A DNA stretch of 64,000 nt from Piezodorus guildinii (GCA_023052935.1 CM041297.1:90766021-90830020); one strand, 5' to 3'; shown: positions 34,291 to 45,240, counted from the first letter of the stretch. Program-made: numbers and translations. The notes: generated by a model from the sequence alone, not told the origin.

Positions 34291-34753
34291 AATAAGACCA
34301 GGCTTATTATTTCTACCCTAGTAATATATTGAGAAGGGAGATAATGGAATATAGCGGACATAGAGAGGACAGGAACACTAAGATTTGGCTCTAATACAGG
34401 GGGGGAGGAGCTGGGGACAAGATCCCCCCACTGATTTAGTTCCCGGCTTGAATATGCATAAGACATGGCCCAGTTAGCTAACTTACTGCCCCTACCATAT
34501 CACCCTTTACACCGCTCCTATCACGCTCCTATTTTACTATTTTTATAATATATTCTGTCATACAAAGCATGCGCATTGTACATTGTAATGCATAATTGGT
34601 CTTCATAATAAAATAATTATAATATAGAATCCTAAATTAAATTTCAGATAAAGGTTAAAAATATCCAATGAAATAAAATAACTTAGTGAACAAAATTTTA
34701 GATGTACTGACAATTCAAACATGAGACTTCTGGGTGTAGTGACCCACTCAACT
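34291..34753. other. Intergenic stretch
   Basis: A small GC-rich patch (about 34390-34450) lies within AT-rich DNA. No gene is supported. Confidence 0.5.
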
Positions 34754-35091
34754 TAGGATAAAATTTTTCTTTGTACCAGTAAATGGCATTATAGCAGAAA
34801 TGTAGTGCATTATAATAAAATAAAATAGTGGTGGAGTTGATTATCAGCCTCCAACTTTATATTTAGACGTATAATATACCTTTGGAGAGCGCGATATTTA
34901 AGAAAATTTAAGATGCAAAAAGTAGGATAAAATTTTTCTTTGTACCAGAAAATGGCATTATAGCAGAAATGTAGTGCATTATAATAAAATAAAATAGTGG
35001 TGAAGTTAATTATCAGCCTCCAACTTTATATTTAGACGTATAATATACCTTTGGAGAGCGCGATATTTAAGAAAATTTAAGATGCAAAAAG
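34754..35091 (+). repeat. Recent 169-bp tandem duplication
   Basis: Two adjacent 169-base units (34754-34922 and 34923-35091) differ at only about three positions. Each starts TAGGATAAAATTTTTC and ends AAATTTAAGATGCAAAAAG. The GTATAATATACCTTTGGAGAG segment resembles a Rep-A internal block, so the unit may derive from that family. No gene is involved. Confidence 0.95.
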
Positions 35092-35676
35092 TTGCATATG
35101 TTATTTGTAAGCCAAAGCACCATGATGTGACGTTTAATAAATAAAATATATTTGTAATATTCATAATGAAGAAGGTTATGAGATTCAGTGTTGCCACCGT
35201 ACAGTATCATACAAGTTATATTGTTCCATACAGTATGCAAAATTTAAGTAACAATATTAGGTACCAAATCGTAAGTCGTTAAAATAAATGAAATGTGGTT
35301 AGAAATCCATTAAGTGACATTGTTACTAAATAGGAATTTCATGAAAACTAAATTTAACTTTTTATTTGAAAAAAAAAATCTAATACGATGGGAATCATTG
35401 TTTTGTTATATTATTCTACCCATTTGGTTCTTTTAAAGTTAAGATTATCAATAAATAGATATACCTCCTTTAATTCTAAACTACCAGCCCACTCAAATCT
35501 GCTTGTCCGCAAACTCTCAGCTCCTTCTACTCCAGATAATCCTTAGAGGTGCCTGAAAAGACAGTGGCTTTTGATCTGTGTTTTGAAAAGACCTGCTTAT
35601 AAAATAAACTTTGCCGTGCTACAACGGGATAGCTTTTCTCATGACTATTCATGTCCATTATTGTGGTTCAGCCATT
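35092..35676. other. Intergenic stretch
   Basis: No gene is recognised. The short minus frame at 35006-35197 overlaps the duplication and is not supported. Confidence 0.5.
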
Positions 35677-36090
35677 TTACTTATTGTATTTGTATATGTT
35701 CTTCTTCTTCATAGCTCTACAACCCGTGAAGGCTTCCTCCAGCAGTAAGCGCCACGATTCCCTATCTTGGGGTGCGTCCATCCAGTTTCCCTCATTAAAG
35801 TAGTTTCGTGCGTCATTGGCCACACAATCCGTCCAGCGCAGCCTTGGCCTCCCAACTCTGTGACAACTGCAAAGGTGTTCGGTTATTATTCTCTTTGGAG
35901 TCATATCGTCAGCCATTCGTGCCAGATGTCCTGTCCAGCGAAGTCTCCCGAGCTTAATGAAGCGGGAGACATCAGGTTTACGATATACATCGTACAGCTC
36001 TCTATTGCTCCTCCGCCTCCATTAACTATTTTCATGAACACCACCATATATTCGGCGCAACACTTTCCGCTCGAATATAAGTATTTCTAT
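35677..36090 (-). pseudogene. RTE-clade ORF C-terminal fragment
   Basis: On the minus strand the translation gives FERKVLRRIYG, ELYDVYRKPDVSRFIKLG, RLRWTGHLARM, then GRPRLRWTDCV and WMDAPQDRESWRLLLEEA. These blocks follow the order of the C-terminus of RTE-type elements, compare RLKWARKVVGLSEE and GRPRRRWEDCI in the 39.6-kb element. A stop interrupts it near 36020, so it is a decayed 3' fragment of a different RTE lineage. Confidence 0.85.
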
Positions 36091-36482
36091 ATACAGTTGT
36101 AAAAACCAATAAATTATATTAAAAAAAAAAAGATTCAAGAGTTAAAAATCGCATTAAAAAATACGCCTAGAACTCGACATCACCATTAGCCATTTCGTTT
36201 CAAATTTGCTGCTATTTAGAAATGTTATGTCCCCCTTACTCTCCCGTTTATGAAGGTTGGTATTATAGGTAAAGGGCTTTAGGGTTTGCTATTTATTTAT
36301 GTGTTCACTTAGTCTTTTACCTAAAATAAATTAAATTGTATAAGTTAAAAGTGTTATGTTTCATATAAATGCTATTCCGTTTCTATGACAACATCTGCAA
36401 ATAAACAAAATTGCAAAATTAAGTATTACATTATGAGTTTTTTGTCACTCTTCATTAATTTTATTTCACGACTTCCTTAGTG
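36091..36482. other. Intergenic stretch
   Basis: An A-run at about 36119-36131 sits next to the RTE fragment. Nothing else is recognised. Confidence 0.5.
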
Positions 36483-36662
36483 GAGGTCACCTAGGGTATA
36501 GTAGTTAGCATCACAGCCTTCCATGTCCTTGGTCGCGTGTTCAAACCTGGTAAGTAGCCTCTTTGTTTAATGTAAGTAAAATATCTTAAGTTATGCCGTT
36601 CTTCAGAGGGAATGTTTAAGGGTGGTCCCGAGCCTGTGTGATCTCAGATACTCGATTAAGTT
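36483..36662 (+). mobile_element. tRNA-derived SINE, 3'-truncated
   Basis: The head shows the A-box-like GTATAGTAGTTAGCATCAC and the B box GTTCAAACC (36539-36547). The body blocks TTATGCCGTTCTTCAGAGGG and GGTGGTCCCGAGCCTGTGTG follow, then a changed GATACTCGATTAAG. The rest of the body and the tail are absent, and the sequence passes into the foldback-like repeat array. Confidence 0.85.
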
Positions 36663-36679
36663 CGCTATCATAATTAATA

Positions 36680-37935
36680 GGGTCTTGTTTATTGAAGACT
36701 AGGCTCAGTAGCTGCGTTCCCAAGGGTTCGTTACCGGTTATACTATTAAATTTGTAAATCTCGCTCAAAATGGGTTTATTATGACTTTTTCGTATTTATT
36801 CACTATTAGGCTCAGTAGCTGCGTTACGGGAGGTTCTATCCCGATCATTCTATTAATTATTCGTGCGCTCGCTTAAATATGGGTTTATTATAACTTTTTC
36901 ATATTTTTTAACTATCAGGCTTAGTAACTACGTTACAGGGGGCTATATCCCGATTATTCGATTTATTTTAAGTGCGCTCGCTCAAATTTGGGTTTATTAT
37001 AACTTTCTTATTCATCCGACACTGGACTAAATATCTGCGTTACCAACGGTTCTTATAATTATCACAGTTAATTTTAACATTTCAATACTAGTTTATGTAT
37101 TTTCTTATTCCGTAGCTTGGCTAATAAACGTTTTATTGGTTTTAAGTACGTTCGCAAAAAAAAATTGATTTGTTTTATCTTTTTCGTGTTTCTTGTCTAT
37201 GCTAACTTCTGTATTTGTTTTTTGTGGGGTTTAGTTACTAAATGCGTTAATGTTTTTTTAGTCAGTTGGTCTAATGTATGTTTATTTTGTGTTTTTTTGT
37301 AACTTTTCATCTATTTGGGTTACCGCTTATTCTATTTATCAGGATGGTACATTTATCTTTTTGGTTAATATGTTGAGTTTGATAATAATCAGCTAAACAG
37401 CACAATTTTACACGCGCAATGTTAATAGATAAACAATTTTCAAACAAAATCTACTCTAAAGCAACCGAATGAAATCAGTGATACCATTAACCAAATCCTT
37501 CAGAAAGTAAATATACTTCCTAATATACAAATAATACGAACAAGTTAAAATAAACCTACACTTGAGTAAGCGCAATTAAAACTAATAGTATAATCGGTAA
37601 TGAACCCTTGGGAACGCAGCTACTGAGCCTAGTATCCAATAAATAAAAGAAAGTTATATTAAACCTATATTTGAGCGAGCGCACGAATAATTAATAAAAT
37701 GGTCGGGATAGAACCCCCCGTAACGCAGCAACTGAGCCTGATATCGAATAAATACGTAAAAGTTATAATAAACCCAAATTTGAGCGAGCGCGATTAAAAT
37801 TAATAGTATAATCGGTAACGAACCTTTGGGAACGCAGCAACTGAGCCTACAATCCAATAAATACGAAAAAGTTCAAACAAACCTCTATTAATAATATTCT
37901 CGCCCGCATTTCTAAAACCAAAATAAAACGAACTC
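36680..37935. mobile_element. Foldback-like element with tandem-repeat arms
   Basis: The left arm holds at least four units with a period of about 107-109 bases, starting at 36701, 36808, 36917 and about 37023. Each begins AGGCTCAGTAGCTGCGTT or a variant, and most contain GTGCGCTCGCTCAAAT and TGGGTTTATTATAACTTT. The right arm holds the same units in reverse complement, with the matching AACGCAGCAACTGAGCCT ends at about 37630, 37739 and 37848. Two unit types alternate, one with CCCAAGGGTTCGTTACC, the other with ACGGGGGGTTCTATCCC. The block 36701-36749 matches 37583-37630 almost exactly in inverted orientation. The centre (about 37100-37500) is AT-rich with no substantial ORF. Inverted arms built of tandem repeats are the layout of Foldback-type DNA elements. 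Confidence 0.8.
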
Positions 37936-38129
37936 CCGCTAATCCGACTACTAGCCCTAGTATAGAAAATGTCTTAAAATTAAAGTATCGGTTATACTTA
38001 TTATTATATTTGTGACTTATTATATGCAAAAAGGCCCCTGGGAACAGTTAACAAGCCACAAGGGTTAAAAATATAATGTATAGTTAAAATAACCATAAAA
38101 ACATATAATTATGTTAATTTGTTTTTATT
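37936..38129. other. AT-rich gap
   Basis: Nothing is recognised. Confidence 0.5.
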
Positions 38130-38330
38130 GAAATGGAAAAAGTTGAATTTGTAATAAAAAAAGGTTGAATTTGAAATGGAAAAGGTTGAATTTGTAATGA
38201 AAAAGGTTGAATTTGAAATGGAAAAGGTTGAATTTGAAATGGAAAAGGTTGAATTTGAAATGGAAAAGGTTGAATTAGACTTGGAAAAGGTTGAATTAGA
38301 CTTGGAAAAGGTTGAATTTGAAATGGAAAT
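38130..38330. repeat. 21-bp minisatellite (about nine units)
   Basis: The unit GAAATGGAAAAGGTTGAATTT is repeated about nine times with few changes; two units carry TTAGACTTG instead of TTTGAAATG. Because 21 is a multiple of three and the unit lacks stops, it is open on both strands and gives spurious frames of 104 and 119 codons. It is not a gene. Confidence 0.95.
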
Positions 38331-38331
38331 G

Positions 38332-38332
<1 letters not shown>

Positions 38333-38411
<79 letters not shown>
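38333..38411. repeat. (TA)n microsatellite
   Basis: About 78 bases of pure TA directly follow the 21-bp minisatellite. Confidence 0.95.
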
Positions 38412-38415
<4 letters not shown>

Positions 38416-39386
38416 CTTTTTTTTCTAGTAAGTAATAGTTCATTGTTAACAAGTGTGAATCAGCTTTTCCCAAGATTACCTTTTTCCTAATTTTGAAATG
38501 TACTTTTAAAGCCTATCTCAAATACTTTTCATTATTTTAACCTCGTCTTAAAAAGAATATTACATTTAATTGAGACATAAAATTACAGATTACTATAAAA
38601 AAAAAGTATGTATTGTTTTTATTTTTTGTTTTATTTTGAATGGTATAGTGTTTATGTAATTTTATAACTATTTAAAACAGGATATAGTATCATGATTTTG
38701 AAAGTTAACTGACAAATTATAATTTGACTCAGGGATTTGAGAAATTTCTGAAGAATTTAGTAGGAACTTGAAGAACTTACTTGGCCCTACTCCGTGTGAG
38801 GTCAGAAGGAGGCAAGAATTTAATTCATTTAGTGCAACTTGCTAGGCGGAAGGATTTGCTAGCAAATTGCTACATTTCTTCTTTGGTGCCTTGAGAAGTG
38901 GGGAATTATCTTTTCCGAGTTTGTTACTCATCTTGTGTCCTTTATAACAATCAAATGTTTTAATTATTTCTTTTGTATTTATGAACGAAAATTAATGGAG
39001 AATGAATTAGAAAACTTTTGCTTACTCTTTTCACATTCCATTAATTTTCTTTGATCATAATATATTAATACAACTCAATAAACTACTGAAATATAAACTA
39101 AAAGTTTGTGGAAGTCATGTCTACGAAAAATTGTTTTCTCTTTGTATAACTTATTTTAAAGTCCTTCTAATCCAGATAATGATTGACATTTATATATAAA
39201 CTACATCTAATCTCTCTATATTCCAATTTGCTAAATCGTATTTATTAAAACATTAAGATTTCTAATTGAACAATAATGCTAAGGATTAATATAGCAGATT
39301 ATAAATTTGCTATGAAACTTACAGTAAAAAAATATATTACGTTCTATTTTATCTGATTTAAATTCAATCGGAGAAAAATGTAAATG
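38412..39386. other. AT-rich intergenic stretch
   Basis: No gene or repeat is recognised before the RTE target site. Confidence 0.5.
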
Positions 39387-39397
39387 TTATCTGGGAA

Positions 39398-39615
39398 ATC
39401 CGCCTCGCGCGGATCTCATTACCGCGTATGGGGAGCGTCCCACGGGTGGCGGATGTGGGAATGGTCGGTGGAATTTCCTCGGAAGCTCCTTCCGGCTAAG
39501 TCCGATGGACTCGCTGACCAACAATGAGAGCGGCCCCCCAGGCTTGCTGGAGGGTGTGACGTAGGTTCGAACGCCCTACTCACATATTTTAGTTCACAAA
39601 ATATCACCAAAAGTC
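39398..39615 (+). promoter_or_regulatory. 5' UTR of the RTE element
   Basis: A GC-rich leader (for example CCGCCTCGCGCGGATCTCAT, an inverted CGCG core) runs from the target duplication to the ORF ATG. An in-frame TAG near 39562 rules out an upstream extension of the ORF. An internal promoter would be expected here by analogy with other non-LTR elements, but no specific box is evident. Confidence 0.55.
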
Positions 39616-42600
39616 ATGGATTCCTCTGAGGTAAAACGCTCATTATCCGGAGGTAAACTAGTCCCCCGTTCGGGTTTCCGGGTGGGGACTGCTTCAGGGG
39701 AATCATGGCGCAAGATGAAAATTAGAGATCTAACAATAGGGACGTGGAACGTTAGAAGTTTAAATACGGCAGGTGGGTTAAAGTCGGTCGCGAATGAAGT
39801 TAAGGGGTACCATTTAGATATCGTTGCATTACAAGAGGTTCGCTGGCCAGGGGAGGGTTCGTTAACAGAAGGAAAGTATACTATTTGGTACGGGGGGAGC
39901 GTTAATTATTGTCTAGGTACCGGGTTTCTGATTAGGAATAGATTTCTTTCCGCATTACGGGACGTACAGTTCTTTAGTGAAAGAATATCGGTTGCTATAT
40001 TTCAAGGGCGTTGGTTTAAAATCGCGTTTATAAACATTCATTCTCCCACCGAAGACAGTGATGATGAAGTAAAATGCGAATTTTATGATAAACTAGAGTC
40101 GGTTTACGATAAGTTACCGCGAAATTACATTAAGATAATACTAGGCGACGCGAACGCAAAGGTTGGAAGGGAAGAAGTATATCGTCCTACAATCGGTAAA
40201 GAAAGTTTGCACGAATATAGTAATGATAATGGGACCCGACTAATAAACTTTGCCATTTCGAAAAACCTAATAATCAAAAGCACTACATTTAAACGTAAGG
40301 ATATTCATAAGTATACGTGGACATCACCGGATGGACAAACGCGGAATCAAATCGATCATGTTTTAATACAAAACAGATGGCAAAGTAGCATAATTAACGT
40401 GAGATCGTATCGAGGTGCAGAATGCGGTTCTGATCATGAATTAGTAATCGCGAAACTTCGACAAAAACTAAATACAAAAAAGAGAACACCGAACTATATT
40501 CGTCCCGAGAATTTTGATTTAGTTAAATTGAACAACCTAGAAATTAGAAAACAATTCGCGATAGAAGTAAAAAATCGGTTCGAAGCTTTGGAATCTTCAG
40601 ACGAGGAACACAAAGATGTAAACAAACTATGGGAAGGGATCAGGGATAATATTAAAGAGGTCGGTAATTTATGTCTTGGAAAAATCGAAAATAAAAAGAA
40701 CAAACCTTGGTTCGACAGGGATTGTCAAAATATGTGCGAAAAAAGAAAAACCGCTAAACTGAATTCCTTAAATAATCCAAGCGATAATAATGTGGCTTAC
40801 TTTCGGTTAGTAAAAAACGAAACTTCAAAACTCTTAAAAAATAAGAAAAGAGAGTATCTTAAAGGCAAAATAATAGAAATAGAAAAACACAGAAACGAAA
40901 ATAACGTAAAAGAGATGTACAAAGGTATAAACAAATCGCGTAAAAGATTTGAACCTCTATTGAATGCGGTTAAAGATGCAAATAACAATATAATTGCGGA
41001 TCCTTCTGAGATATTAAATAAATTTAAACAACACTTTGACGGCATCTTAAATACGGAAAATAATAATCAATCTCCTCTCTCTGAATATCAGAGCGCTGAA
41101 CCATGGATAGACGCACCGAGTAAAGAGGAAGTCCAAATGGCGATAGGAAAATTAAAACGTTATAAGGCCGCAGGAAATGATAATATCACGAGTGAATTAA
41201 TCAAGGCGTGTGGAGAAGCGGGCGTTTCCAAAATACATTTTTTAGTTAAAAAGATCTGGGAAACTGAAAAAATGCCCGAAGAATGGAAAGAATCAATACT
41301 TATTCCGATTCACAAAAAAGGACCGAGGTCGGATTGTAACAACTATCGTGGGATCTCTCTTCTCCCAGTATGCTATAAAATATTCTCGTCAATTCTAACT
41401 AGTCGAATAACGGAATACGCTGAGGAAATTATCGGAGATTACCAATGTGGTTTTAGGCGGAATCGCTCGACTATTGACCAAATATTTTCCTTACGTCAAA
41501 TATTAGAGAAAAAATTGGAATACAACGGTGTAGTCCATCAACTTTATATCGATTTTAAAAAGGCTTATGATTCAATAGACCGTCAGAAGCTATATAACAT
41601 CATGATTGAACAGGGAATACCTAGAAAGTTAGTAAACCTAGTAGAGATGTGTTTGTCGGAAACATTCCATAAAGTTAGAATCGGTCATAATTACTCCGAG
41701 AGATTTGAGGTGCGATCGGGTTTGAAACAGGGTGACTCCCTTTCACCTGTGTTATTTAATATAGCTTTAGAATATGTCATAGAAAAGGTGATGTGTACCG
41801 AGAAAGGCTTAAATATGGGTGACAAGATTCCGGTTTTGGGGTATGCCGATGATCTGGTACTGCTAGGTGAAGACACGGAAACCATACAACTAAATACAAG
41901 TGTGTTAATAAAAACCGGTAAAGAAATAGGACTCGAATTAAATACCGATAAGACGAAGTATATGATTAGTAGCAGAAACGGTGTCGATCTTGGTGATATT
42001 GATGTATCAGGTCATACTTTGAAACACGTAGAGAAATTCAAGTATTTAGGTTCAATTATAACTAGAAAAAATGAAATCCAGGAAGAAATAAAGTCCCGGT
42101 TAAAGGTGGGAAATGCGTGTTATTATTCAGTTGCTAAGTTACTTAGTTCGCGGCTTCTATCTAAAAACTTAAAGATTAGAATTTATAAAACTATTATTCT
42201 TCCAACGGTTCTTTACGGATGTGAAACGTGGCCGCTTACTTTAAAGGATGAACAGCGGCTTAAGGTTTTCGAAAATAAGGTATTGCGTAAAATATTTGGT
42301 CCAAAGAGAGATGAGGCCACTGGGGAGTTTAGAAGGTTGCATAACGCGGAATTGCGGAGTTTGTACCCTGTGAATATAATTGAGTTGATAGCATCGCGGA
42401 GACTCAAATGGGCGCGTAAAGTTGTTGGGCTTAGTGAGGAACGGATTACGAGAAAGTTGGTATTCGCTGAACCGACTGGTAGGCGTCCGAAAGGTAGGCC
42501 GAGGCGTCGATGGGAGGATTGCATTAAGGCTGATCTCGGGGGCTTGGGCTTGACCGGTGAACATTGGACGTGTCTATGCAAGCGAAGTTTGGTGGTATCG

Positions 42601-42624
42601 GCATCGAACCTTCGGGTTCGGTAA
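39616..42624 (+). CDS. RTE-clade endonuclease/reverse transcriptase polyprotein
   Basis: An intact 1002-codon ORF. The AP-endonuclease-like domain (about residues 36-285) shows IGTWNVRSLN, ALQEVRW with catalytic Glu74, LGDANAKVG at about 176-184 and the SDH triad at 272-274. A linker of about 220 residues follows. The reverse transcriptase (about 510-830) shows IPIHKKG, NNYRGISLLP, YQCGFRRNRSTIDQIF, LYIDFKKAYDSID (D646 is the first catalytic Asp), LKQGDSLSPVLFN and YADD at 743-746. The C-terminal region has LYGCETWPLT and GRPRRRWEDC. The protein would nick target DNA and copy element RNA onto the nick. All catalytic motifs are present. The last residues after GLTGEHW look unusual for the family and may come from a recent change near the 3' end. 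Confidence 0.96.
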   Translation: MDSSEVKRSLSGGKLVPRSGFRVGTASGESWRKMKIRDLTIGTWNVRSLNTAGGLKSVANEVKGYHLDIVALQEVRWPGEGSLTEGKYTIWYGGSVNYCLGTGFLIRNRFLSALRDVQFFSERISVAIFQGRWFKIAFINIHSPTEDSDDEVKCEFYDKLESVYDKLPRNYIKIILGDANAKVGREEVYRPTIGKESLHEYSNDNGTRLINFAISKNLIIKSTTFKRKDIHKYTWTSPDGQTRNQIDHVLIQNRWQSSIINVRSYRGAECGSDHELVIAKLRQKLNTKKRTPNYIRPENFDLVKLNNLEIRKQFAIEVKNRFEALESSDEEHKDVNKLWEGIRDNIKEVGNLCLGKIENKKNKPWFDRDCQNMCEKRKTAKLNSLNNPSDNNVAYFRLVKNETSKLLKNKKREYLKGKIIEIEKHRNENNVKEMYKGINKSRKRFEPLLNAVKDANNNIIADPSEILNKFKQHFDGILNTENNNQSPLSEYQSAEPWIDAPSKEEVQMAIGKLKRYKAAGNDNITSELIKACGEAGVSKIHFLVKKIWETEKMPEEWKESILIPIHKKGPRSDCNNYRGISLLPVCYKIFSSILTSRITEYAEEIIGDYQCGFRRNRSTIDQIFSLRQILEKKLEYNGVVHQLYIDFKKAYDSIDRQKLYNIMIEQGIPRKLVNLVEMCLSETFHKVRIGHNYSERFEVRSGLKQGDSLSPVLFNIALEYVIEKVMCTEKGLNMGDKIPVLGYADDLVLLGEDTETIQLNTSVLIKTGKEIGLELNTDKTKYMISSRNGVDLGDIDVSGHTLKHVEKFKYLGSIITRKNEIQEEIKSRLKVGNACYYSVAKLLSSRLLSKNLKIRIYKTIILPTVLYGCETWPLTLKDEQRLKVFENKVLRKIFGPKRDEATGEFRRLHNAELRSLYPVNIIELIASRRLKWARKVVGLSEERITRKLVFAEPTGRRPKGRPRRRWEDCIKADLGGLGLTGEHWTCLCKRSLVVSASNLRVR

Positions 42625-42646
42625 GCCTATTATTATTATCTGGGAA

Positions 42647-42835
42647 TTAATAAAATATGTACCGATTTAAAAAAACAAACAATTTATTTGAATATATTGA
42701 GAAATATTATAAAATGAAACCATTTTACGTGGCATATTTCTTGTATCACATCATCCTATATACCTGCATATATTTCTAAATTTAAATCCTTGGGAAATCT
42801 GTGGGGTTTGAAGTCGGGATGGAATGGAATGGAAA
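42647..42835. other. Short AT-rich gap
   Basis: The right flank of the RTE insertion; nothing else is seen. Confidence 0.5.
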
Positions 42836-43475
42836 CTTTTTTTTTTTTTATAACATTTTATATATATTTACAACTGTAGTTATAATAAATACAATACGTA
42901 AAGTAGCTAATTTACATTTACGGGCTTGAAAATTTCTTGTAAATAAACTACCTAGTGGTAACACTTCAAAGTCAATTTAATTTAGTAGGTCTCGAGACTA
43001 TCGTGTTTTCAATCGCCTGGGAGGGTTGTCAGGAATAGATGGAAATAAATGGCGTACAAGAGGATTCGTGTGGGTCGGGAGTTTGGAATTAAAAGAGGTA
43101 TTTCTGTTTCGGGATAGTTCTATGACAAATGGGATATTTAGGTCATTATGGACGATTTTATTCGTGACGAAATAAGGAGCATTTAGGATTTTGGATTGTA
43201 AGGATTGAATACGATAGGAATTAGTGGTTTAATAGAGCCCTAAAACTCGTTTCCATATGTCCACATGGGTCCGATGATGATAATATAAATGAGCTTTTTG
43301 TATCTACGGGCAGTTTCTTGTCGTTTTAGTCTCGTATGAGGATTCCATGTAAGACGTTGGTCAAGATGTGTCCTAAGTATCGGATACGTTCAACAGGTAT
43401 GAGTGGGTTATTATTGTATCAAAAGATACAGTGGGGCAGGAAGTCATCGGTTGAATGGAAATTAAAAATAATTTT
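42836..43475 (-). pseudogene. Degenerate jockey-type 3' fragment
   Basis: On the minus strand, blocks of ORF2 appear in order across frameshifts: RIRYLG, WNPHTRLKRQE-like sequence, IGPMWTYGNEF, then the region corresponding to NAPYYVTN and DLNIPF, and a final RRLK-like stretch. A 3' trailer follows, ending at a T-run (42838-42850) that is the A-tail. It is related to the 48.2-kb copy but much older. The 63-codon plus frame over it is a shadow. Confidence 0.72.
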
Positions 43476-43518
43476 TCCTTTACATTTTTTCCTCTTTAAA
43501 AACCGTTTGACCATCTGT

Positions 43519-43590
43519 CGGCTTTGAGCTCGTTATCTTGGGCGTAGAAAGCTTTTGTGCTAGGCAATACACCACAGGTGACCCATATAA
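43519..43590 (-). repeat. Possible degenerate SINE head
   Basis: On the minus strand, GGGTCACCTGTGGTGTATTG, GCCTAGCAC and GAGCTCAAAGCC line up loosely with the A- and B-box spacing of the SINE head at 36.49 kb. There is no body or tail. The call is weak. Confidence 0.3.
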
Positions 43591-44784
43591 ATATTTGCTC
43601 TGCCATTTTTGAAAAAAGTTCCCGGACTTTTAGCCACTACTGTAATTAAAATAAATTTATATGTTATAAAAATAAGCTATTACTCTCTTGATGTTAACTC
43701 AATAAATCTACGTTTCTTAAAATTATTAGGCGAAGATACGAAACGAAATTAAATATTTTTAAGTTTATATCTTACTAGAATGCAATAAACCTATACGGTT
43801 TAAGCCATAAACAAAATGAAAATATTATCATTTTGAAATAGAATATTTGAGATATTGTAAACTTTGTCTTATTTTTTTTTTTTTTAATACTACAACTGAT
43901 GATAAATATAATGTTATTATTACGTACTGCCATTAATGTACTTTATTATATATCGTTAATTGGCTGACAAGTATTTATGATTAGCTTACCGTTTTAAACT
44001 CGTTATTAAAAGATATAAAATAAACTATACATTATTGCGACATTGTTCAGTATCCTTAGAGAACACAAGCTTTTGGCTGGGGAAAAGTTAACCGATAAAT
44101 CTTACAAAGATTCTGTGCCTTGGAACAGGGTACGGAGGTGGAAGGAGAACCTGGTCGTACATAAGTTCATTAACGGCATTAAGGAGAACTTAAGTTTATA
44201 AGGCCAGTAAAGTTCCGACATAAGCTCTTGCTGTACTCCAGCACTTAATTTAATTTCCGCCTTAAAACTCCCCGGTACAGGTGGCCCCTTCAAGTGTGGT
44301 GAAATCATCTTATTATTTTGCTTAATTAAGTTTATATTTCAGTTCGTTAAGCCTTCCGTTCCGATATTGTTTCTGGTTGGACGGGTGTACAAGTCTTCAA
44401 ATAATATATACCACGGTATAAACTGAAGTATATAAGAACAATAGGGACATTTGCAGCCCAGGTTGTTTAGGGAAAATACTTTTAAACAGATTTGAATAAA
44501 ATTTCTAAGTTACCTCTCTTTTGCTTTTATGTCTGTATGTCCTATTGTACTGTATGTCTGACTAAATTAGTCTACAACTAAAAAGTTGAGTGTGCAGTAA
44601 GTAAAATAATTTAGCATTAATTATTTTTCTCATCTTTATAATGTGTAATATTTTTCACCGAATTTTATCTTAAAAATTAAAATTTTAACTAAATAAAAAG
44701 ATAATAAAATTTCAGCTCTGTTTTCATAAATATTAAATCTAAAATAAAATATTATTTGAAATTCTTTCATTTTAGTACAATACT
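43591..44784. other. Intergenic stretch
   Basis: No gene is recognised. The 68-codon minus frame at 44102-44308 has no motif. Confidence 0.5.
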
Positions 44785-45240
44785 ACAGCCCAAATGCTTT
44801 AGCATTATAACCCGTTACCGGGTCCGAACCTTCGCCAGTCGTAACGATTTCGTGCAACTGCCATTCAGTCGTGCACCCCCAGGATGCTCCGAGCGTCAGC
44901 AGAAACACCGTACTCCCATGTATATCTTCCTCGTCTTTTTGTCCCGTAGAGACAATCTTTGAGGAGTTTTCTGGGCATTTTCTCTTCACTCATGCGTGCC
45001 ACATGCCCTGCCAATCGTAATCTACCCAGTTTGATTACCTGGACTGTATTCAGCGCATTAAATACGTCGTAAATCTCCGGGTTAGAACAACTCCTCCAAA
45101 TATTCTTCAAAGGATTTTCCGCTGAAATACGAGGAGATTTCGTTCGGTCTTCTTGGTTTGAGCCCAGGTTTCCGAGCCGTATATATCCTTGTAGAGGTGG
45201 ATCTTGGTTTGATGGAGAGGATATGGCCGCATAGTGGTTT
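44785..45240 (-). pseudogene. RTE-clade ORF C-terminal fragment
   Basis: On the minus strand: LYKDIYGSETWAQTKK and NLLVFQRKIL, a stop, then RIFG/NIWRSCSNPEIYDVF, VIKLGRLRLAGHVARM and, after frame breaks, GRYTWEYGVSADARSILGV. These are the C-terminal landmarks of RTE elements (YGCETW, RLRWAGH, RPRRRWED). It is closer to the 35.7-kb fragment than to the intact 39.6-kb element. Confidence 0.82.

Larger units (their letters stand above)
39398..42635 (+). mobile_element. Full-length RTE-clade retrotransposon with target duplication
   Basis: TTATCTGGGAA is present at 39387-39397 and again at 42636-42646, an 11-bp duplication flanking 3238 bases. The element has a GC-rich 5' UTR of about 218 bases, one 1002-codon ORF and almost no 3' UTR. 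It ends in a short (ATT)n run rather than poly-A, as is usual for RTE elements. Its base composition is markedly richer in GC than its surroundings. The perfect duplication and open ORF mark a young insertion. Confidence 0.95.

Noticed and set aside
38114..38490. Open frames of 119 (-) and 104 (+) codons
   Set aside because: They are produced by a 21-bp minisatellite and a (TA)n tract, both free of stops; there is no gene signal.
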